Part shown: positions 28,157-37,013 of the stretch, piece by piece
Layout of the letters: each line of letters begins with the position of its first letter
How positions within the stretch are numbered: position 1 is the first letter of the stretch
DNA from: Microcoleus sp. bin48.metabat.b7b8b9.023
GTDB lineage: Bacteria; Cyanobacteriota; Cyanobacteriia; Cyanobacteriales; Microcoleaceae
Direction of reading: 5' to 3'
Length of the DNA stretch: 64,000 bases
Assembly (NCBI RefSeq): GCF_013299185.1
Contig: NZ_JAAFKG010000039.1
Coordinates: 1-64,000, forward strand
Notes under the pieces: generated by a model
What the model was told of the DNA's origin: nothing
Database searches by the model: none
The model's input: the letters and a program-made list of their open reading frames with translations, nothing else
Program-made: the position numbers and the translations under genes

Positions 28157-28852
28157 CTAATTGTTCTTTGTCGGTCGGAAGGGATTTAAGAAATTAATCA
28201 AAGGAAACAGATTGCGAGACTGTATCCACAGTTTCCCCTGTCCACTGAAACGACAAACTAAGCCTTCTCCACCTAAAATTCCCGTTCTCAAATTTTTCCA
28301 GGATAGTCCGCCCAGGACTTCAACATCATACTTCAGCGTATCCTCAAAAGCAACGATATAACCGGTGTCCACGATATAACTTCCATTGACTGGAATTTCC
28401 AGAATTGCGCCATAGGAATTAAACCAGATATCACCTTGTCCAGTTGCTTTCAGAAAAAACAATGATTCGCCACTAAAGAAACCTTTTAATCCCTGAAACT
28501 TAGTATCAAGATCTACAGTAGGACTCGATGCCACAAAAGCCGAAGATTGCAGCATCAAACTATTGCCATCGAGGTGATAATGTTGAATATCGCCGGGAAC
28601 TCCAGGCGAAACGTAAAGTATTCCAGAACGTTCCGGTGAAGTAAATTCGCTGATAAACAAAGACTCACCTGCTAACATTCGCGTGAGGCCTTTCATTAAA
28701 CCTCCTTTGACCTTTGATTTCAGGGTAATGTGACTATCCATTGCTGCCATTCCCGAAGATTCTACCAACACCGTTTGGTTGGCAGGAATCTTGAGTTTTA
28801 GTTGGGCATAGGATGGAGAATGTTCGATTGTATATGAGATGTTTTTAGGCAT
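28157..28852 (-). CDS. AIM24/TIGR00266 family protein (paralogue 3 of 3)
   Basis: A 231-residue beta-rich protein of the AIM24 family (mitochondrial biogenesis homologues in eukaryotes; bacterial function unclear). Typical motifs are VESSGMAAMD, KGGLMKGLTRMLAGESLF, DTGYIVAFEDTL and GEGLVCRFSG. It has no signal peptide. It is the last of three neighbouring homologues on the minus strand. The N-terminus begins MPKNISYTIEH, with ATG at 28852. Its spacer to the next paralogue (170 bases) carries a GGTGCATCG-type inverted repeat. Confidence 0.92.
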   Translation of the reverse strand: MPKNISYTIEHSPSYAQLKLKIPANQTVLVESSGMAAMDSHITLKSKVKGGLMKGLTRMLAGESLFISEFTSPERSGILYVSPGVPGDIQHYHLDGNSLMLQSSAFVASSPTVDLDTKFQGLKGFFSGESLFFLKATGQGDIWFNSYGAILEIPVNGSYIVDTGYIVAFEDTLKYDVEVLGGLSWKNLRTGILGGEGLVCRFSGQGKLWIQSRNLFPLINFLNPFRPTKNN

Positions 28853-29021
28853 ATAAAGTTGATATTTGGTAGTTGGTAGTTGGCAGTTGATAGTTTGGTA
28901 GGGTGCATCGCTGCGATATCTTAGATAAAAATTGCAGATTATAGATAGCGACGCACCTTAATCGTCAAATCTTCTTCCCTTCTCCTCTCTAATATCATAG
29001 GCAATCTAGATACAACACAGC

Positions 29022-29702
29022 TTACCTGGGAGGTAAACGAGTGCCGACGGCTTGACCGAATGCTGTGGTATTGTGGGTTTGACAGAACAGACGACCGTTA
29101 CCTTTGAATCGACAAACTAAACCTTCTCCACCGAGAAATGCACTCACCCAACTACTTCCTGGGGGCTTAGTAATTTCAAACTTTAAACTTTTCTCAAAGG
29201 CGACAATATGACCTGTATCAACAATGTATTCTCCTTTGACTGGAACTTCGTAAATTGCGCCAAAGGAACTCAATAACACGTCTCCTTGACCCCCCATATC
29301 TAGCCAGAAGATACTTTCTCCAGAAAACATCGATTTGAAGCCTTGAAAACCCAAGTCAATATTAACATCTGGTGTGCTAGCCAAATAAGAACCTGCTTGT
29401 ACTACTAAGCCACTTTTCCCCATTTGATAGTGCAGCATATCGCCCAACATTTTGGGTGCTAAAAACAATGTATTTTCGGGTGTTGGCGATCGAAAAACAC
29501 TTAAAAATAGCGACTCTCCGGCAATCATTCGTTTGAGTCCGCCGAGAATACCGCCACCTTTGCCCTGGCGCAATGTCGTACTTGCTTGTACATTGCCACT
29601 CATTGCCACCATTGCACCTGCCTCGGCAACGATTTCTTCACCTGCATTTAGAGTGACACGGGCGATTGTGCTGTCGGGTTGTTGTAAAAGTTCAATTTTC
29701 AT
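29022..29702 (-). CDS. AIM24/TIGR00266 family protein (paralogue 2 of 3)
   Basis: A 226-residue AIM24-family protein. It keeps AEAGAMVAMS, GGILGGLKRMIAGESLFL, VDTGHIVAFEKSL and GGEGLVCRFKG, matching its two neighbours in the same order. The gene lies 36 bases after paralogue 1, so these two are probably co-transcribed. Divergence between the paralogues is substantial, which argues for an old triplication rather than a recent duplication. Confidence 0.93.
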   Translation of the reverse strand: MKIELLQQPDSTIARVTLNAGEEIVAEAGAMVAMSGNVQASTTLRQGKGGGILGGLKRMIAGESLFLSVFRSPTPENTLFLAPKMLGDMLHYQMGKSGLVVQAGSYLASTPDVNIDLGFQGFKSMFSGESIFWLDMGGQGDVLLSSFGAIYEVPVKGEYIVDTGHIVAFEKSLKFEITKPPGSSWVSAFLGGEGLVCRFKGNGRLFCQTHNTTAFGQAVGTRLPPR

Positions 29703-29738
29703 ATTTGGTAGTAGGTAATGGATATATTCGCTCGCAAC

Positions 29739-30398
29739 TCAAACTTTAGTTGATAAAAACTGCACTAAACCTTCGATACTTCTCGATTGCAAGTAAATCG
29801 TTCCCTTGCCAGTGACTTTATTTACAAACCCTTCCCCGGATGTAATCGAACCTAATAATCCACCTGCCATTTTTATCGACATTTTCATTCCCGATTCGTA
29901 AGCTACTAAATGCCCTGTATCGACAATGAAGTCTCCATTGATTTGCTTGCTAGTCAAACCACCATAGGCACCAAAAAATACTGTTCCCTGTCCGCTTGCT
30001 TGCAATTTAAATAAGCCTTCTCCCGAAAACCAACTGGCAAATCCAGCCCAGCGCACACCTAATTTGATATCGGGGGTACTGGCAATATAAGCACCGGGTT
30101 GAAAGCACAGGCTATTTTCGTAGACTTGAGCTTCGGCAATATCTCCAATTGTCGATTGAGAAAGAACGACTTGGAGAGACTGCCGTGTTGGATTGATAAA
30201 TCGATTGACGAACAGCGATTCACCACCAAAAAACTTTTTCAATACACCTGACAAAAAACCTCCATTAAATTCTGTTTTCATCGTGAGTGCTGCATCCATT
30301 GCTATCATCGCTCCTGATTCAGCAATAATGCTTTCTCCAGGTTCGAGAGTCAGAAAGATTGTGGCAAAAGAAGGTTTATAACGAATGTCGATATCCAC
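29739..30398 (-). CDS. AIM24/TIGR00266 family protein (paralogue 1 of 3)
   Basis: A 219-residue AIM24-family protein and first gene of the trio. Motifs are AESGAMIAMD, GGFLSGVLKKFFGGESLF, VDTGHLVAYESGM and GEGFVNKVTGKG. The start appears to be GTG at 30398, with an AGGA about 11 bases upstream. The likely operon is 30398 to 29022, perhaps continuing to 28157. Its C-terminus differs from the other two, as it lacks the VCRF form of the glycine loop. Confidence 0.92.
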   Translation of the reverse strand: MDIDIRYKPSFATIFLTLEPGESIIAESGAMIAMDAALTMKTEFNGGFLSGVLKKFFGGESLFVNRFINPTRQSLQVVLSQSTIGDIAEAQVYENSLCFQPGAYIASTPDIKLGVRWAGFASWFSGEGLFKLQASGQGTVFFGAYGGLTSKQINGDFIVDTGHLVAYESGMKMSIKMAGGLLGSITSGEGFVNKVTGKGTIYLQSRSIEGLVQFLSTKV

Positions 30399-30600
30399 GA
30401 TTTTGGTTTCCTGTTGTGTAACAATAACTAAAGGAAGTGAGAATTGTAGGTCTACGCTTTTAGTTTACTACGATTGAATGAGCCAACTGTTGCGTTCTTC
30501 AATAAATTTAACATATTGCATAAGGGGGCGGGTTTATGTAGATTGTTTCTTGGCATTAAATATTATTTGTAAAACCCGCCCCCGCCCAAGGACATCATTG

Positions 30601-30993
30601 CTAGTTGGAACTTTTTGTCTTTTGAATCATCTCCTCTATTGTTTCGGTTTCGCCAATTTCATAAAGACAAATCAGACCATCCTCAATGGTAAAAATTTGA
30701 TGAATTGTTGCATCCGCAAGCACATTGCCTTGCAAATCTTTAATAATTTGATGAACGGTGACAATGTTCCGATTGTTTTCGTCAGTCTCAAATTTTAACG
30801 TTTCAAGCTCCGGTTGAATATCCTTAAATTGATTTGTCCAATATTCGCGCACCGCATCGCGTCCATAAACGAAACCGCCTTCCACTCCGTTCGCCCATTT
30901 CACGTCTGGGCGCATCAACGAGATGATTGTTTCAATTTCGCGTTTGTTAAAAGCATCGTATAAATTTTGCAGAAACTGCTGATTTGAATTCAT
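30601..30993 (-). CDS. SnoaL-like / NTF2-fold protein
   Basis: A 130-residue cone-shaped alpha+beta protein of the SnoaL/NTF2 superfamily. LYDAFNKREIETIISLMRPDVKWANG and GRDAVREYWTNQF are typical of the ketosteroid-isomerase-like small polyketide-cyclase group. Members bind small hydrophobic ligands or act as isomerases, or as stress proteins of unknown substrate. No biosynthetic neighbours are present to narrow this. ATG at 30993; the promoter side faces the CRISPR remnant. Confidence 0.88.
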   Translation of the reverse strand: MNSNQQFLQNLYDAFNKREIETIISLMRPDVKWANGVEGGFVYGRDAVREYWTNQFKDIQPELETLKFETDENNRNIVTVHQIIKDLQGNVLADATIHQIFTIEDGLICLYEIGETETIEEMIQKTKSSN

Positions 30994-31012
30994 AATTGTT
31001 CACCATTACGAA

Positions 31013-31121
31013 GTTTCCATTCAATTAGTTTCCCCAACGAGCGGGAACAGGTCAACCTACCAAAAGTAAAGGTCGGGAGATCCTAGTTTCCATTCAATTA
31101 GTTTCCCCAGCGAGTGGGGAT
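31013..31121. CRISPR. Minimal CRISPR remnant: two 36-bp repeats, one 37-bp spacer
   Basis: Repeats at 31013-31048 and 31086-31121 both start GTTTCCATTCAATTAGTTTC and differ at four bases in the second half (CCCAACGAGCGGGAAC against CCCAGCGAGTGGGGAT). The unique spacer is 31049-31085. Repeat length, GTTTCC start and the CCC/GGG stem fit cyanobacterial CRISPR repeats. No cas gene is in the window, so it is an orphan or decayed array, or a seed left by excision of a longer one. Confidence 0.75.
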
Positions 31122-31335
31122 CCCTCGATTATAAACCCCATACAGCGCAACGTGTCCAGAGGCCATTTGCGAGGACTCCCAAAAATCTCTGTACAAACAA
31201 CCTCTCATCTACAGAAAAAATCCCTGAAACCCTTACAGGGCAATATCTCGAAGGCTCCGACGAACTTCCGCCATCCTAGCGATTTTTGGCAGCCATCGCA
31301 AAATTACCCGATCGCCCGTAGCCCCATCTACTGGA

Positions 31336-31341
31336 TATAAT
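31336..31341 (+). promoter_or_regulatory. Candidate -10 box of trpB
   Basis: A TATAAT lies 31 bases before the trpB start codon, with no clear -35 partner. It is offered only as the best promoter-like string in the spacer. Confidence 0.3.
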
Positions 31342-31371
31342 AAAATCTGTCCCATTATCCCCACAAAGTCC

Positions 31372-32616
31372 GTGACAGTCACTCCCCTGCGTCTCACCAC
31401 CGAAACCACCGAAACCGCCCAACGCCCCGACTCCCTCGGCAGATTTGGCAAATTCGGCGGCAAATATGTCCCCGAAACCCTGATGCCGGCTTTATTTGAA
31501 CTCGAAGCTGCTTTTCACAAATACCGCAGCGAGCCCGAGTTTCAACAGCAACTTCAAGGATTACTTAAGGATTATGTCGGCCGCCCCAGCCCTTTGTATT
31601 TTGCCGAACGCCTCACGGAGCATTATGCTAAACCAGACGGCACTGGCGCGCAAATTTACCTCAAACGCGAAGATTTAAACCACACTGGTGCTCACAAAAT
31701 CAATAATGCTTTGGCTCAAGCATTGCTCGCAAAACGCATGGGTAAAAAGCGCGTAATTGCTGAAACTGGAGCCGGACAACATGGTGTTGCTACGGCCACA
31801 GTTTGCGCTCGCTTCGGCATACAATGCGTTGTCTACATGGGCGTTCATGACATGGAAAGACAAGCTTTAAATGTATTCAGAATGCGCTTGATGGGAGCGG
31901 AAGTTCGCGGTGTTTCTGCTGGTACTGGAACGCTGAAAGATGCAACTTCAGAAGCGATTCGCGATTGGGTAACAAATGTCGAAACAACTCATTACATTCT
32001 TGGTTCGGTTGCAGGGCCGCATCCTTACCCGATGATCGTGCGGGATTTCCATGCGATTATCGGTCAAGAAACTCGCAGTCAGTGTCTAGAAAAATGGAAC
32101 GGTTTGCCGGATATTTTATTAGCTTGCGTCGGCGGTGGTTCTAATGCTATGGGTCTTTTCCATGAGTTTGTTGGGGAAGAAACTGTGCGGTTGATAGGTG
32201 TTGAAGCGGCGGGAGAAGGTGTGGATACTGATAAACACGCTGCTACTTTGACGAAGGGAACTGTGGGTGTTCTGCACGGAGCGATGAGTTATTTGTTGCA
32301 AGATAATGAGGGTCAAGTGATTGAGCCGCATTCGATTAGTGCGGGTTTGGATTATCCTGGTGTGGGGCCGGAACACAGTTATTTGAAGGATGCTGGTAGG
32401 GCTGAATATTATAGTGTAACTGACCAGCAAGCTTTGGATGCTTTTCAGCGTCTTTCGCAGTTGGAGGGGATTATTCCGGCTTTGGAAACTGCTCACGCGA
32501 TCGCCTATTTGGAGACTCTGTGCCCGCAGCTAACCGGCAGTCCGCGCATTGTCCTCAACTGTTCTGGACGGGGTGACAAAGATGTGAACACTGTAGCGAA
32601 GGTTCTGAATATCTAG
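31372..32616 (+). CDS. trpB: Tryptophan synthase beta subunit
   Basis: A 414-residue PLP enzyme that joins indole and serine to make tryptophan. The N-terminal [17 protein letters not shown] is diagnostic. [11 protein letters not shown] contains the PLP lysine, the catalytic Glu lies in AETGAGQHG, and GGGSNAMG binds the PLP phosphate. The start is GTG at 31372. trpA does not follow, and trpF is 29 kb away, so the pathway is dispersed. Length is typical for the TrpB1 class, which pairs with TrpA. Confidence 0.97.
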   Translation: MTVTPLRLTTETTETAQRPDSLGRFGKFGGKYVPETLMPALFELEAAFHKYRSEPEFQQQLQGLLKDYVGRPSPLYFAERLTEHYAKPDGTGAQIYLKREDLNHTGAHKINNALAQALLAKRMGKKRVIAETGAGQHGVATATVCARFGIQCVVYMGVHDMERQALNVFRMRLMGAEVRGVSAGTGTLKDATSEAIRDWVTNVETTHYILGSVAGPHPYPMIVRDFHAIIGQETRSQCLEKWNGLPDILLACVGGGSNAMGLFHEFVGEETVRLIGVEAAGEGVDTDKHAATLTKGTVGVLHGAMSYLLQDNEGQVIEPHSISAGLDYPGVGPEHSYLKDAGRAEYYSVTDQQALDAFQRLSQLEGIIPALETAHAIAYLETLCPQLTGSPRIVLNCSGRGDKDVNTVAKVLNI

Positions 32617-32654
32617 TTTACCGGAATTTCGGGCGATCGCACTGTAGGAATCTT

Positions 32655-32788
32655 TTGACAGTTGACAGTTGACAGTTGACAGTTGACAGCTACCTCTACT
32701 TAGAAGGAATAGGATTGGAGTAATGAATAGTCTGATTTTAATTTTTCCCTCAAAAGGAGAGGCTTTCAACCAATTCTTTCTGGTAACA
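32655..32788 (+). repeat. Dispersed repeat D, copy 3
   Basis: About five TTGACAG heptamers are followed by CTACCTCTACTTAGAAGG, TTGGAGTAATGAATAGTCTG, and GGCTTTCAACCAATTCTTTC-TGGTAACAA. It is directly followed by a repeat E-like left end (TCAATACGGTTCAGTTAA) at 32789, so two repeat types abut. Confidence 0.82.
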
Positions 32789-32839
32789 ATTCAATACGGT
32801 TCAGTTAATACTAATTTTTTATGAGGCCCCGTAGAATTC

Positions 32840-32916
32840 GATCCCCCCAGCCCCCTTTCCAACGGGGAGCAAGAATTCTTTCGTCCCCCTTGGAAAGGGG
32901 GATGCGAGGGGGATCG
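32840..32916. repeat. GATCCCCC repeat, family G
   Basis: GATCCCCCCAGCCCCCTTTCC and its near reverse complement (GGAAAGGGGGATGCGAGGGG) ending GGGGGATC form long inverted arms. Related pairs lie at 49475-49556 and 49582-49662. A TTGAATCGTATTGGG end occurs near 33040. The rest of 32917-33083 has no gene. Confidence 0.8.
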
Positions 32917-33083
32917 GGATATGTGCAACGACCCATTAAATTGGTATAAGAATGTAATTGCTCAGTACCTCACCTAATTGAGAGGCATCCCAGTCTTCGT
33001 GATTGCTTTCTTGAAGCCCAATGAAAGCAGGTCTAATTGAATCGTATTGGGTAACAATTAACTTTATTTGTCGCTAATAGTTC

Positions 33084-33593
33084 ATGTCCAGAGCTTTGGT
33101 TTTGATGTCCTTAGGATTGTTGACAATCCTGCCTAATTGTGCCGAGTCCATTCCTGCGCGATCGCTCCCAGAAACTTCCATGAATACTAATATTGCTGCC
33201 ACGAGTTCAATTGCTGAGTTAGAAAAAGCTGTTAACCAACAGATCAATCAATATCGAGCCTCGAAAAAGTTGCCGCCGCTAACTGTCGATCCGCGAATTA
33301 GTCAGATAGCCAGAATTCACAGCGAAAATATGGCGAGTGGGAAAGTTAAATTTAGCCACGATGGATTTGAAGGGCGGGCGAAAGCAATTACTGTTCCCTA
33401 TCAAAGTGTAGCTGAAAATGTTGCTTACAATTTTGGCTACAGCGACCCGGTTCGCAATGCTGTTGAGGGTTGGATTAAAAGTGAGGGCCACCGCAAGAAT
33501 ATCGAGAGTCAATTTAATTTAACTGGTATTGCGATTGCCAAAAATGCCAAAGGGGAGTATTATTTTACTCAGCTTTTTGTTCGCAGTCGATAG
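33084..33593 (+). CDS. CAP (SCP/PR1) domain exported protein
   Basis: A 169-residue protein with an N-terminal export signal. LTILPNC could be a weak lipobox (Cys19). From residue 48 it has a CAP domain: QINQYRASKKLPPLTVDPRISQIARIHSENMA, FSHDGFEGRA, AENVAYNFGYSDP, EGWIKSEGHRKNIES and TGIAIAKNAKGEYYFTQLF. The conserved His/Glu pairs of the CAP cleft are present. Bacterial CAP proteins are extracellular and of varied, mostly unknown function. ATG at 33084. No operon partner; it ends just before the ribonuclease D leader. Confidence 0.9.
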   Translation: MSRALVLMSLGLLTILPNCAESIPARSLPETSMNTNIAATSSIAELEKAVNQQINQYRASKKLPPLTVDPRISQIARIHSENMASGKVKFSHDGFEGRAKAITVPYQSVAENVAYNFGYSDPVRNAVEGWIKSEGHRKNIESQFNLTGIAIAKNAKGEYYFTQLFVRSR

Positions 33594-33595
33594 TT

Positions 33596-33680
33596 GGTTA
33601 TTTGTTATTGGTTATTTGTTATTGGTTATTTGTACCAATGCCCAATGCCCAATGCCCAATGCCCAATCCCTCCGCTACGC
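33596..33680 (+). repeat. STRR-type arrays before ribonuclease D gene
   Basis: GGTTATTTGTTATT units at 33596-33632 are followed by CCCAATGCCCAATGCCCAATG units at about 33640-33665, then CTCCGCTACGCTCCGCCC, a string that recurs at about 37832. These open frames read through as artefactual N-terminal extensions. Confidence 0.8.
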
Positions 33681-33702
33681 TCCGCCCAATTACCAATTCT
33701 CA

Positions 33703-34344
33703 ATGATGGAATTTCCAGATTTTCAAGTGTGCGATCGCGATATCTCCGATGCTCTGCTATCTTATTATTTGACGGCGGAGGCGATCGCCGTTGATACTGA
33801 AACAATGGGTTTGATGCCCTGGCGCGATCGCCTGTGTTTAGTACAGTTGTGCGATCCGCAAGGTAAAGTGGCGGCGGTGCGGATTGCTAAAGGCCAGACG
33901 GCGGCGCCAAATTTGAAAAAGCTCATGGAAGCTGAAAATATTGAGAAGGTATTTCACTTTGCGCGCTTCGATCTGGCAACAATGCGTTACAATTTAAGTA
34001 TTGACATTGCACCTGTTTTCTGCACAAAAATAGCTAGCAAGTTAGCCAGAACTTATACTAACAGACACGGACTTAAAGAGTTAATCCAAGAGTTGGAAAA
34101 AGTAGAACTCAATAAAACTTCTCAAAGTTCGGATTGGGGAAATTCTGAGCATCTTTCTGATGACCAATTGAGCTACGCTGCTAACGATGTCCGATATTTG
34201 CTGGGCGCTAAACAAAAGTTGACTGCTATGTTGCAGCGAGAGGAACGCTGGGAAGTTGCACAGCAATGTTTTGGGTGTTTGCCAGTTTTTGTAACTTTGG
34301 ATTTGTTGCAGTACGATAAGATTTTCGAGCACGGTTCATCTTAG
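33703..34344 (+). CDS. Ribonuclease D family 3'-5' exonuclease
   Basis: A 213-residue DEDD-type exonuclease. Motif I is AVDTETMGL, motif II FHFARFDLATM and motif III YAANDVRYLL (DEDDy type with the tyrosine). It trims RNA 3' ends, for example tRNA precursors. There is no C-terminal HRDC domain, as in the short form common in cyanobacteria. The frame is open from 33529, but the upstream part is translated repeat sequence overlapping the CAP gene, so I start at ATG 33703 (33706 is possible). Confidence 0.92.
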   Translation: MMEFPDFQVCDRDISDALLSYYLTAEAIAVDTETMGLMPWRDRLCLVQLCDPQGKVAAVRIAKGQTAAPNLKKLMEAENIEKVFHFARFDLATMRYNLSIDIAPVFCTKIASKLARTYTNRHGLKELIQELEKVELNKTSQSSDWGNSEHLSDDQLSYAANDVRYLLGAKQKLTAMLQREERWEVAQQCFGCLPVFVTLDLLQYDKIFEHGSS

Positions 34345-34370
34345 GTGCGATCGCACAACTGCACTCACAT

Positions 34371-34442
34371 AGGTTGGTAGTGAGGACTTTAGTCCTTCTT
34401 CAGATTTGGATCGGGAAGGACTAAAGTCCTCACTACGAACCT
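34371..34442. repeat. Palindromic dispersed repeat, family A
   Basis: AGGTTGGTAGTGAGGACTTT and its reverse complement surround a 15-20 base loop. It is the first of two adjacent hairpins behind the ribonuclease D gene. Confidence 0.88.
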
Positions 34443-34457
34443 AATTATTATGATTAT

Positions 34458-34527
34458 AGGTTGGTAGTGAGGACTTTAGTCCTTCTTCAGTTCGATGAGG
34501 AAGGACTAAAGTCCTCACTACGAACCT
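34458..34527. repeat. Palindromic dispersed repeat, family A
   Basis: The second hairpin of the pair has the same arms and a different loop (CAGTTCGATGAGG). Each copy is followed by AATTATT. The pair looks like a local duplication. Confidence 0.88.
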
Positions 34528-34597
34528 AATTATTGTTATTTATTTGATCGGGCTAGATTTGAGTTAAAGAAATTTCTAAACTTACAACTATTTCTAA

Positions 34598-35683
34598 TTA
34601 GAAATCCTCAGGATTCTGTTCTTGCATCAAAGCTTCAAGTTGGTCGTCAACATTTCTGACAACTTGTTCCAAGGCGGGTAAACCTTCCAAAGGTAAAGGA
34701 GAAAGCCGAGTACGATCGCGAATTTGATTCACTTTCCGCTGCAATTCTTTGGCCAGTTGCAGCGCATCTCGACTCAGAGTAGACAATTGCTGCTGCTGGT
34801 AAAACCTCAACGCTGCTCCCCGCAAGACTTGCAATGTGGCTTCTTCCTTGCCGCCCACGGGCATTACTCGCAAGCGCAACAGCAAATGAGTTTTTCCATA
34901 GATGCGTTCTACTTCGACTTGTTTGGGATGTTCCACCGGGGAAACAGGCATATCTGTCAGCCGTTTCAACTCGTCGATGACTTCTTGAAACAGGAAGGGA
35001 GAGAGACCTTCGAGGATCGATTTCAAAACGCCGTCTTGACTCCAAAGAATCCTACCTTGGGACTGGTGTCTCTCAAAAAACAGCCTACCGATACCGTCTA
35101 CGAGCACTCTACCGAGCAATTCTTGCAGCAGTTGGGGCGCGGGTAAAGTTGCCAAAACTTCGACGGGGCTTGACAAGTGCACGGCCTCGACATCCAAAAC
35201 CGAAAGTTCTGTCGGCGTCAGCAAAACCTGAGCATCGGGAGGTTTCAACCCCTCGGGAACCCGAATGGAGGGTTGGGGTACAGACAGCAGGGTGTCTGCT
35301 TCGGAGCTTGATGTTGTTGGTGCGGGATTTATTGGTGTTGGGGCTGGTATCGGTGTTGGGGCTGGTGTGGTTTCTGTCAGGCTGGGTTCTCTGACTTGGT
35401 TCCCGTGGAGCAAGTAAGCTGAGAGCATCGAACGCTGAGTTTCCGGGGCAATTTGCTCCGTTGTCACCGAGCAATTCATGTATGCTAAAATCCGCTGCAC
35501 GTAGTCCAAAGCGGAGTCATCTTGCACATCGACTACGCCCAATTTAAATAGATTGCCTTCTAGAGATAAAGGCAAAACTTGATAGTAAAGGCAAGCTTCA
35601 AAGGGAACAACTGTATCGATTAGTTGAAATATTCGATCGGAGTCCATTGTAGTCGCCGAGTCTGTTGAAGATGTATGTACCAT
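34598..35683 (-). CDS. GspE/PilB N-terminal-domain-like protein, function unknown
   Basis: A 361-residue soluble protein. The first 90 residues (IFQLIDTVVPFEACLYYQVLPLSLEGNLFKLGVV..., ALDYVQRILAYM) resemble the N-terminal domain of GspE/PilB secretion ATPases. A Pro/Thr/Ala linker (about 105-135) and a unique C-terminal half with long helices follow. There is no Walker A motif, so it is not a secretion ATPase; it may be a regulator of pilus or thylakoid processes. I prefer ATG 35683 because GAAG precedes it; GTG 35722 would add 13 residues rich in HIP1-derived sequence. Confidence 0.7.
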   Translation of the reverse strand: MVHTSSTDSATTMDSDRIFQLIDTVVPFEACLYYQVLPLSLEGNLFKLGVVDVQDDSALDYVQRILAYMNCSVTTEQIAPETQRSMLSAYLLHGNQVREPSLTETTPAPTPIPAPTPINPAPTTSSSEADTLLSVPQPSIRVPEGLKPPDAQVLLTPTELSVLDVEAVHLSSPVEVLATLPAPQLLQELLGRVLVDGIGRLFFERHQSQGRILWSQDGVLKSILEGLSPFLFQEVIDELKRLTDMPVSPVEHPKQVEVERIYGKTHLLLRLRVMPVGGKEEATLQVLRGAALRFYQQQQLSTLSRDALQLAKELQRKVNQIRDRTRLSPLPLEGLPALEQVVRNVDDQLEALMQEQNPEDF

Positions 35684-35744
35684 TAGCTTCTCTGTAGTCG
35701 GAAGCGCGATCGATCGCGCCACGCCAACCTTATTTATACAATTA

Positions 35745-35870
35745 AACCGCTCGATAGAACCTACACAAATCTAGACAAGCTAAATTGAAGTCTACTTCCT
35801 GCGTCAACGAGGGCATGGGAGCGGTTAACTCTCGGCAGGCTTCAAGGCGCAAGCTGCACCCCGTATACTT
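35745..35870 (-). ncRNA. Possible reRNA (omega-RNA) scaffold and right end of the tnpB element
   Basis: The minus-strand DNA after the tnpB stop keeps similarity to the 3' end of the second tnpB, although the frames differ: GCAGGAAGTAGACTTCAATTT here and GCAGGAAGCAAACGTCAATTT there. GATTTGTGTAGGTTCTA here matches GATTTGAGTAAGTTTTG there. In TnpB systems the guide scaffold comes from this region and ends at the element's right end. This is an inference from two-copy comparison. Confidence 0.45.
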
Positions 35871-36983
35871 TTAAGCCAGTATAAAAGCTTGATGTTCTAG
35901 ATTTAGTGCTGCATTCAGATCGCGATCGATGCTGGTGCTGCACCCCAAGCAGTTAAAAACACGTTTTTTGAGCGGCATTTCTTGAATATGTCCACAGCAA
36001 GAGCAAGTTTTAGAGCTGGGATAAAACCGATTTACAGTAATTAATTTACTGCCATACAACTCACATTTATAAGTGAGCTGACGGCGAAATTCATACATAC
36101 CTAAATCGGAGATTGACTTAGCCAGTTTGTGATTAGCCATCAGCCCCGATACATTCAAGTCCTCAATCACTACTTGTCCGTGGTTTTTAGCCAAGTGAGT
36201 TGTTAATTTATTGAGAGTATCTTTGCGAATGTTAGCAACTTTTGCGTGTTGTTTAGCCAGTCTCTGGTTAGCTTTTTGCCGATTATTTGAGCCAATTACC
36301 TTGCGACTAGCTGCTTTTTGGAGTCGTTTGAGGCGGCGTTCTGCTGTGCGGTAAGGTTGAGGATTGGCGAAAGTTTCACCACTGCTTAAAGTGGCTAGGG
36401 TTTTGATGCCTAAATCGACTCCCACAACCGCTCTTTGTTTATCAGTTGGTTGGATATCTATTTCATAGCTGAAGGATACAAACCAGCGCTGGGCATTTCG
36501 ACTAATTATTGCTGTCTTGGGAGTTAATCCAATTGGTAGTTCTTCATAGGTTTTCAGTAGTCCTATTTTGGGTAGTTGAATCTTTCGACGGTCAATCTTA
36601 ATTGTCCCTTCTAATGTGAAGCTATCTTGTTGACCTTTTCGCTTAAATCTGGGAAATCCGACTGGCTTACCTCTGATTGTTTTCTTTTTGAAGAAATCCG
36701 TAAAGGCTGCTGATAGATACTTCAGCGCATATTGGGGGCTGGTTTTGGATACTTCATAGTACCAATTATGCTCGGATTTTACCCATTTGACTAATAATTT
36801 ATGTAGGTCGATCGCACTGGGGAATTTAAGCTTTGCTTCGGGATGCTCGACATTGTAGCCGAGTATAATTTTACATAAGTTTAAGCCCCAGTTCCAAGCA
36901 TGACGAGCGACTCCGGCGTGTTTTGCCAGTTGAGTTCTTTGATAGTTATTCAGCTTTAGTTCGGTTTTAAAACTAATTCTCAT
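35871..36983 (-). CDS. tnpB: TnpB (IS200/IS605 OrfB) RNA-guided nuclease, catalytic residues intact
   Basis: A 370-residue TnpB. RuvC-I is VVGVDLGIKTLA, RuvC-II VIEDLNVSGL and RuvC-III SIDRDLNAAL; all three acidic residues are present. The zinc ribbon CSCCGH...CLGC lies between II and III. I start at ATG 36983 (MRISFKTEL). The frame stops soon after RuvC-III (ILA). Beyond that TAA the DNA still resembles the tail of the other TnpB at 62.2 kb (codes for ALVDAGSRLQFS in another frame). This suggests the tail is kept as guide RNA rather than as protein. No tnpA is present. Confidence 0.93.
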   Translation of the reverse strand: MRISFKTELKLNNYQRTQLAKHAGVARHAWNWGLNLCKIILGYNVEHPEAKLKFPSAIDLHKLLVKWVKSEHNWYYEVSKTSPQYALKYLSAAFTDFFKKKTIRGKPVGFPRFKRKGQQDSFTLEGTIKIDRRKIQLPKIGLLKTYEELPIGLTPKTAIISRNAQRWFVSFSYEIDIQPTDKQRAVVGVDLGIKTLATLSSGETFANPQPYRTAERRLKRLQKAASRKVIGSNNRQKANQRLAKQHAKVANIRKDTLNKLTTHLAKNHGQVVIEDLNVSGLMANHKLAKSISDLGMYEFRRQLTYKCELYGSKLITVNRFYPSSKTCSCCGHIQEMPLKKRVFNCLGCSTSIDRDLNAALNLEHQAFILA

Positions 36984-37013
36984 AACTGATAGGCTACTTG
37001 AGCAATGGTACAA

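Noticed and set aside
32719-32820. Small ORF inside repeat D (starts MNSLILIFPS, with GGAG upstream)
   Set aside because: The other two copies of the repeat break the frame by indel or stop, so it is not conserved as protein.
33529-33702. N-terminal extension of ribonuclease D overlapping the CAP gene
   Set aside because: It translates low-complexity repeats and part of the CAP frame; the conserved protein begins at 33703.
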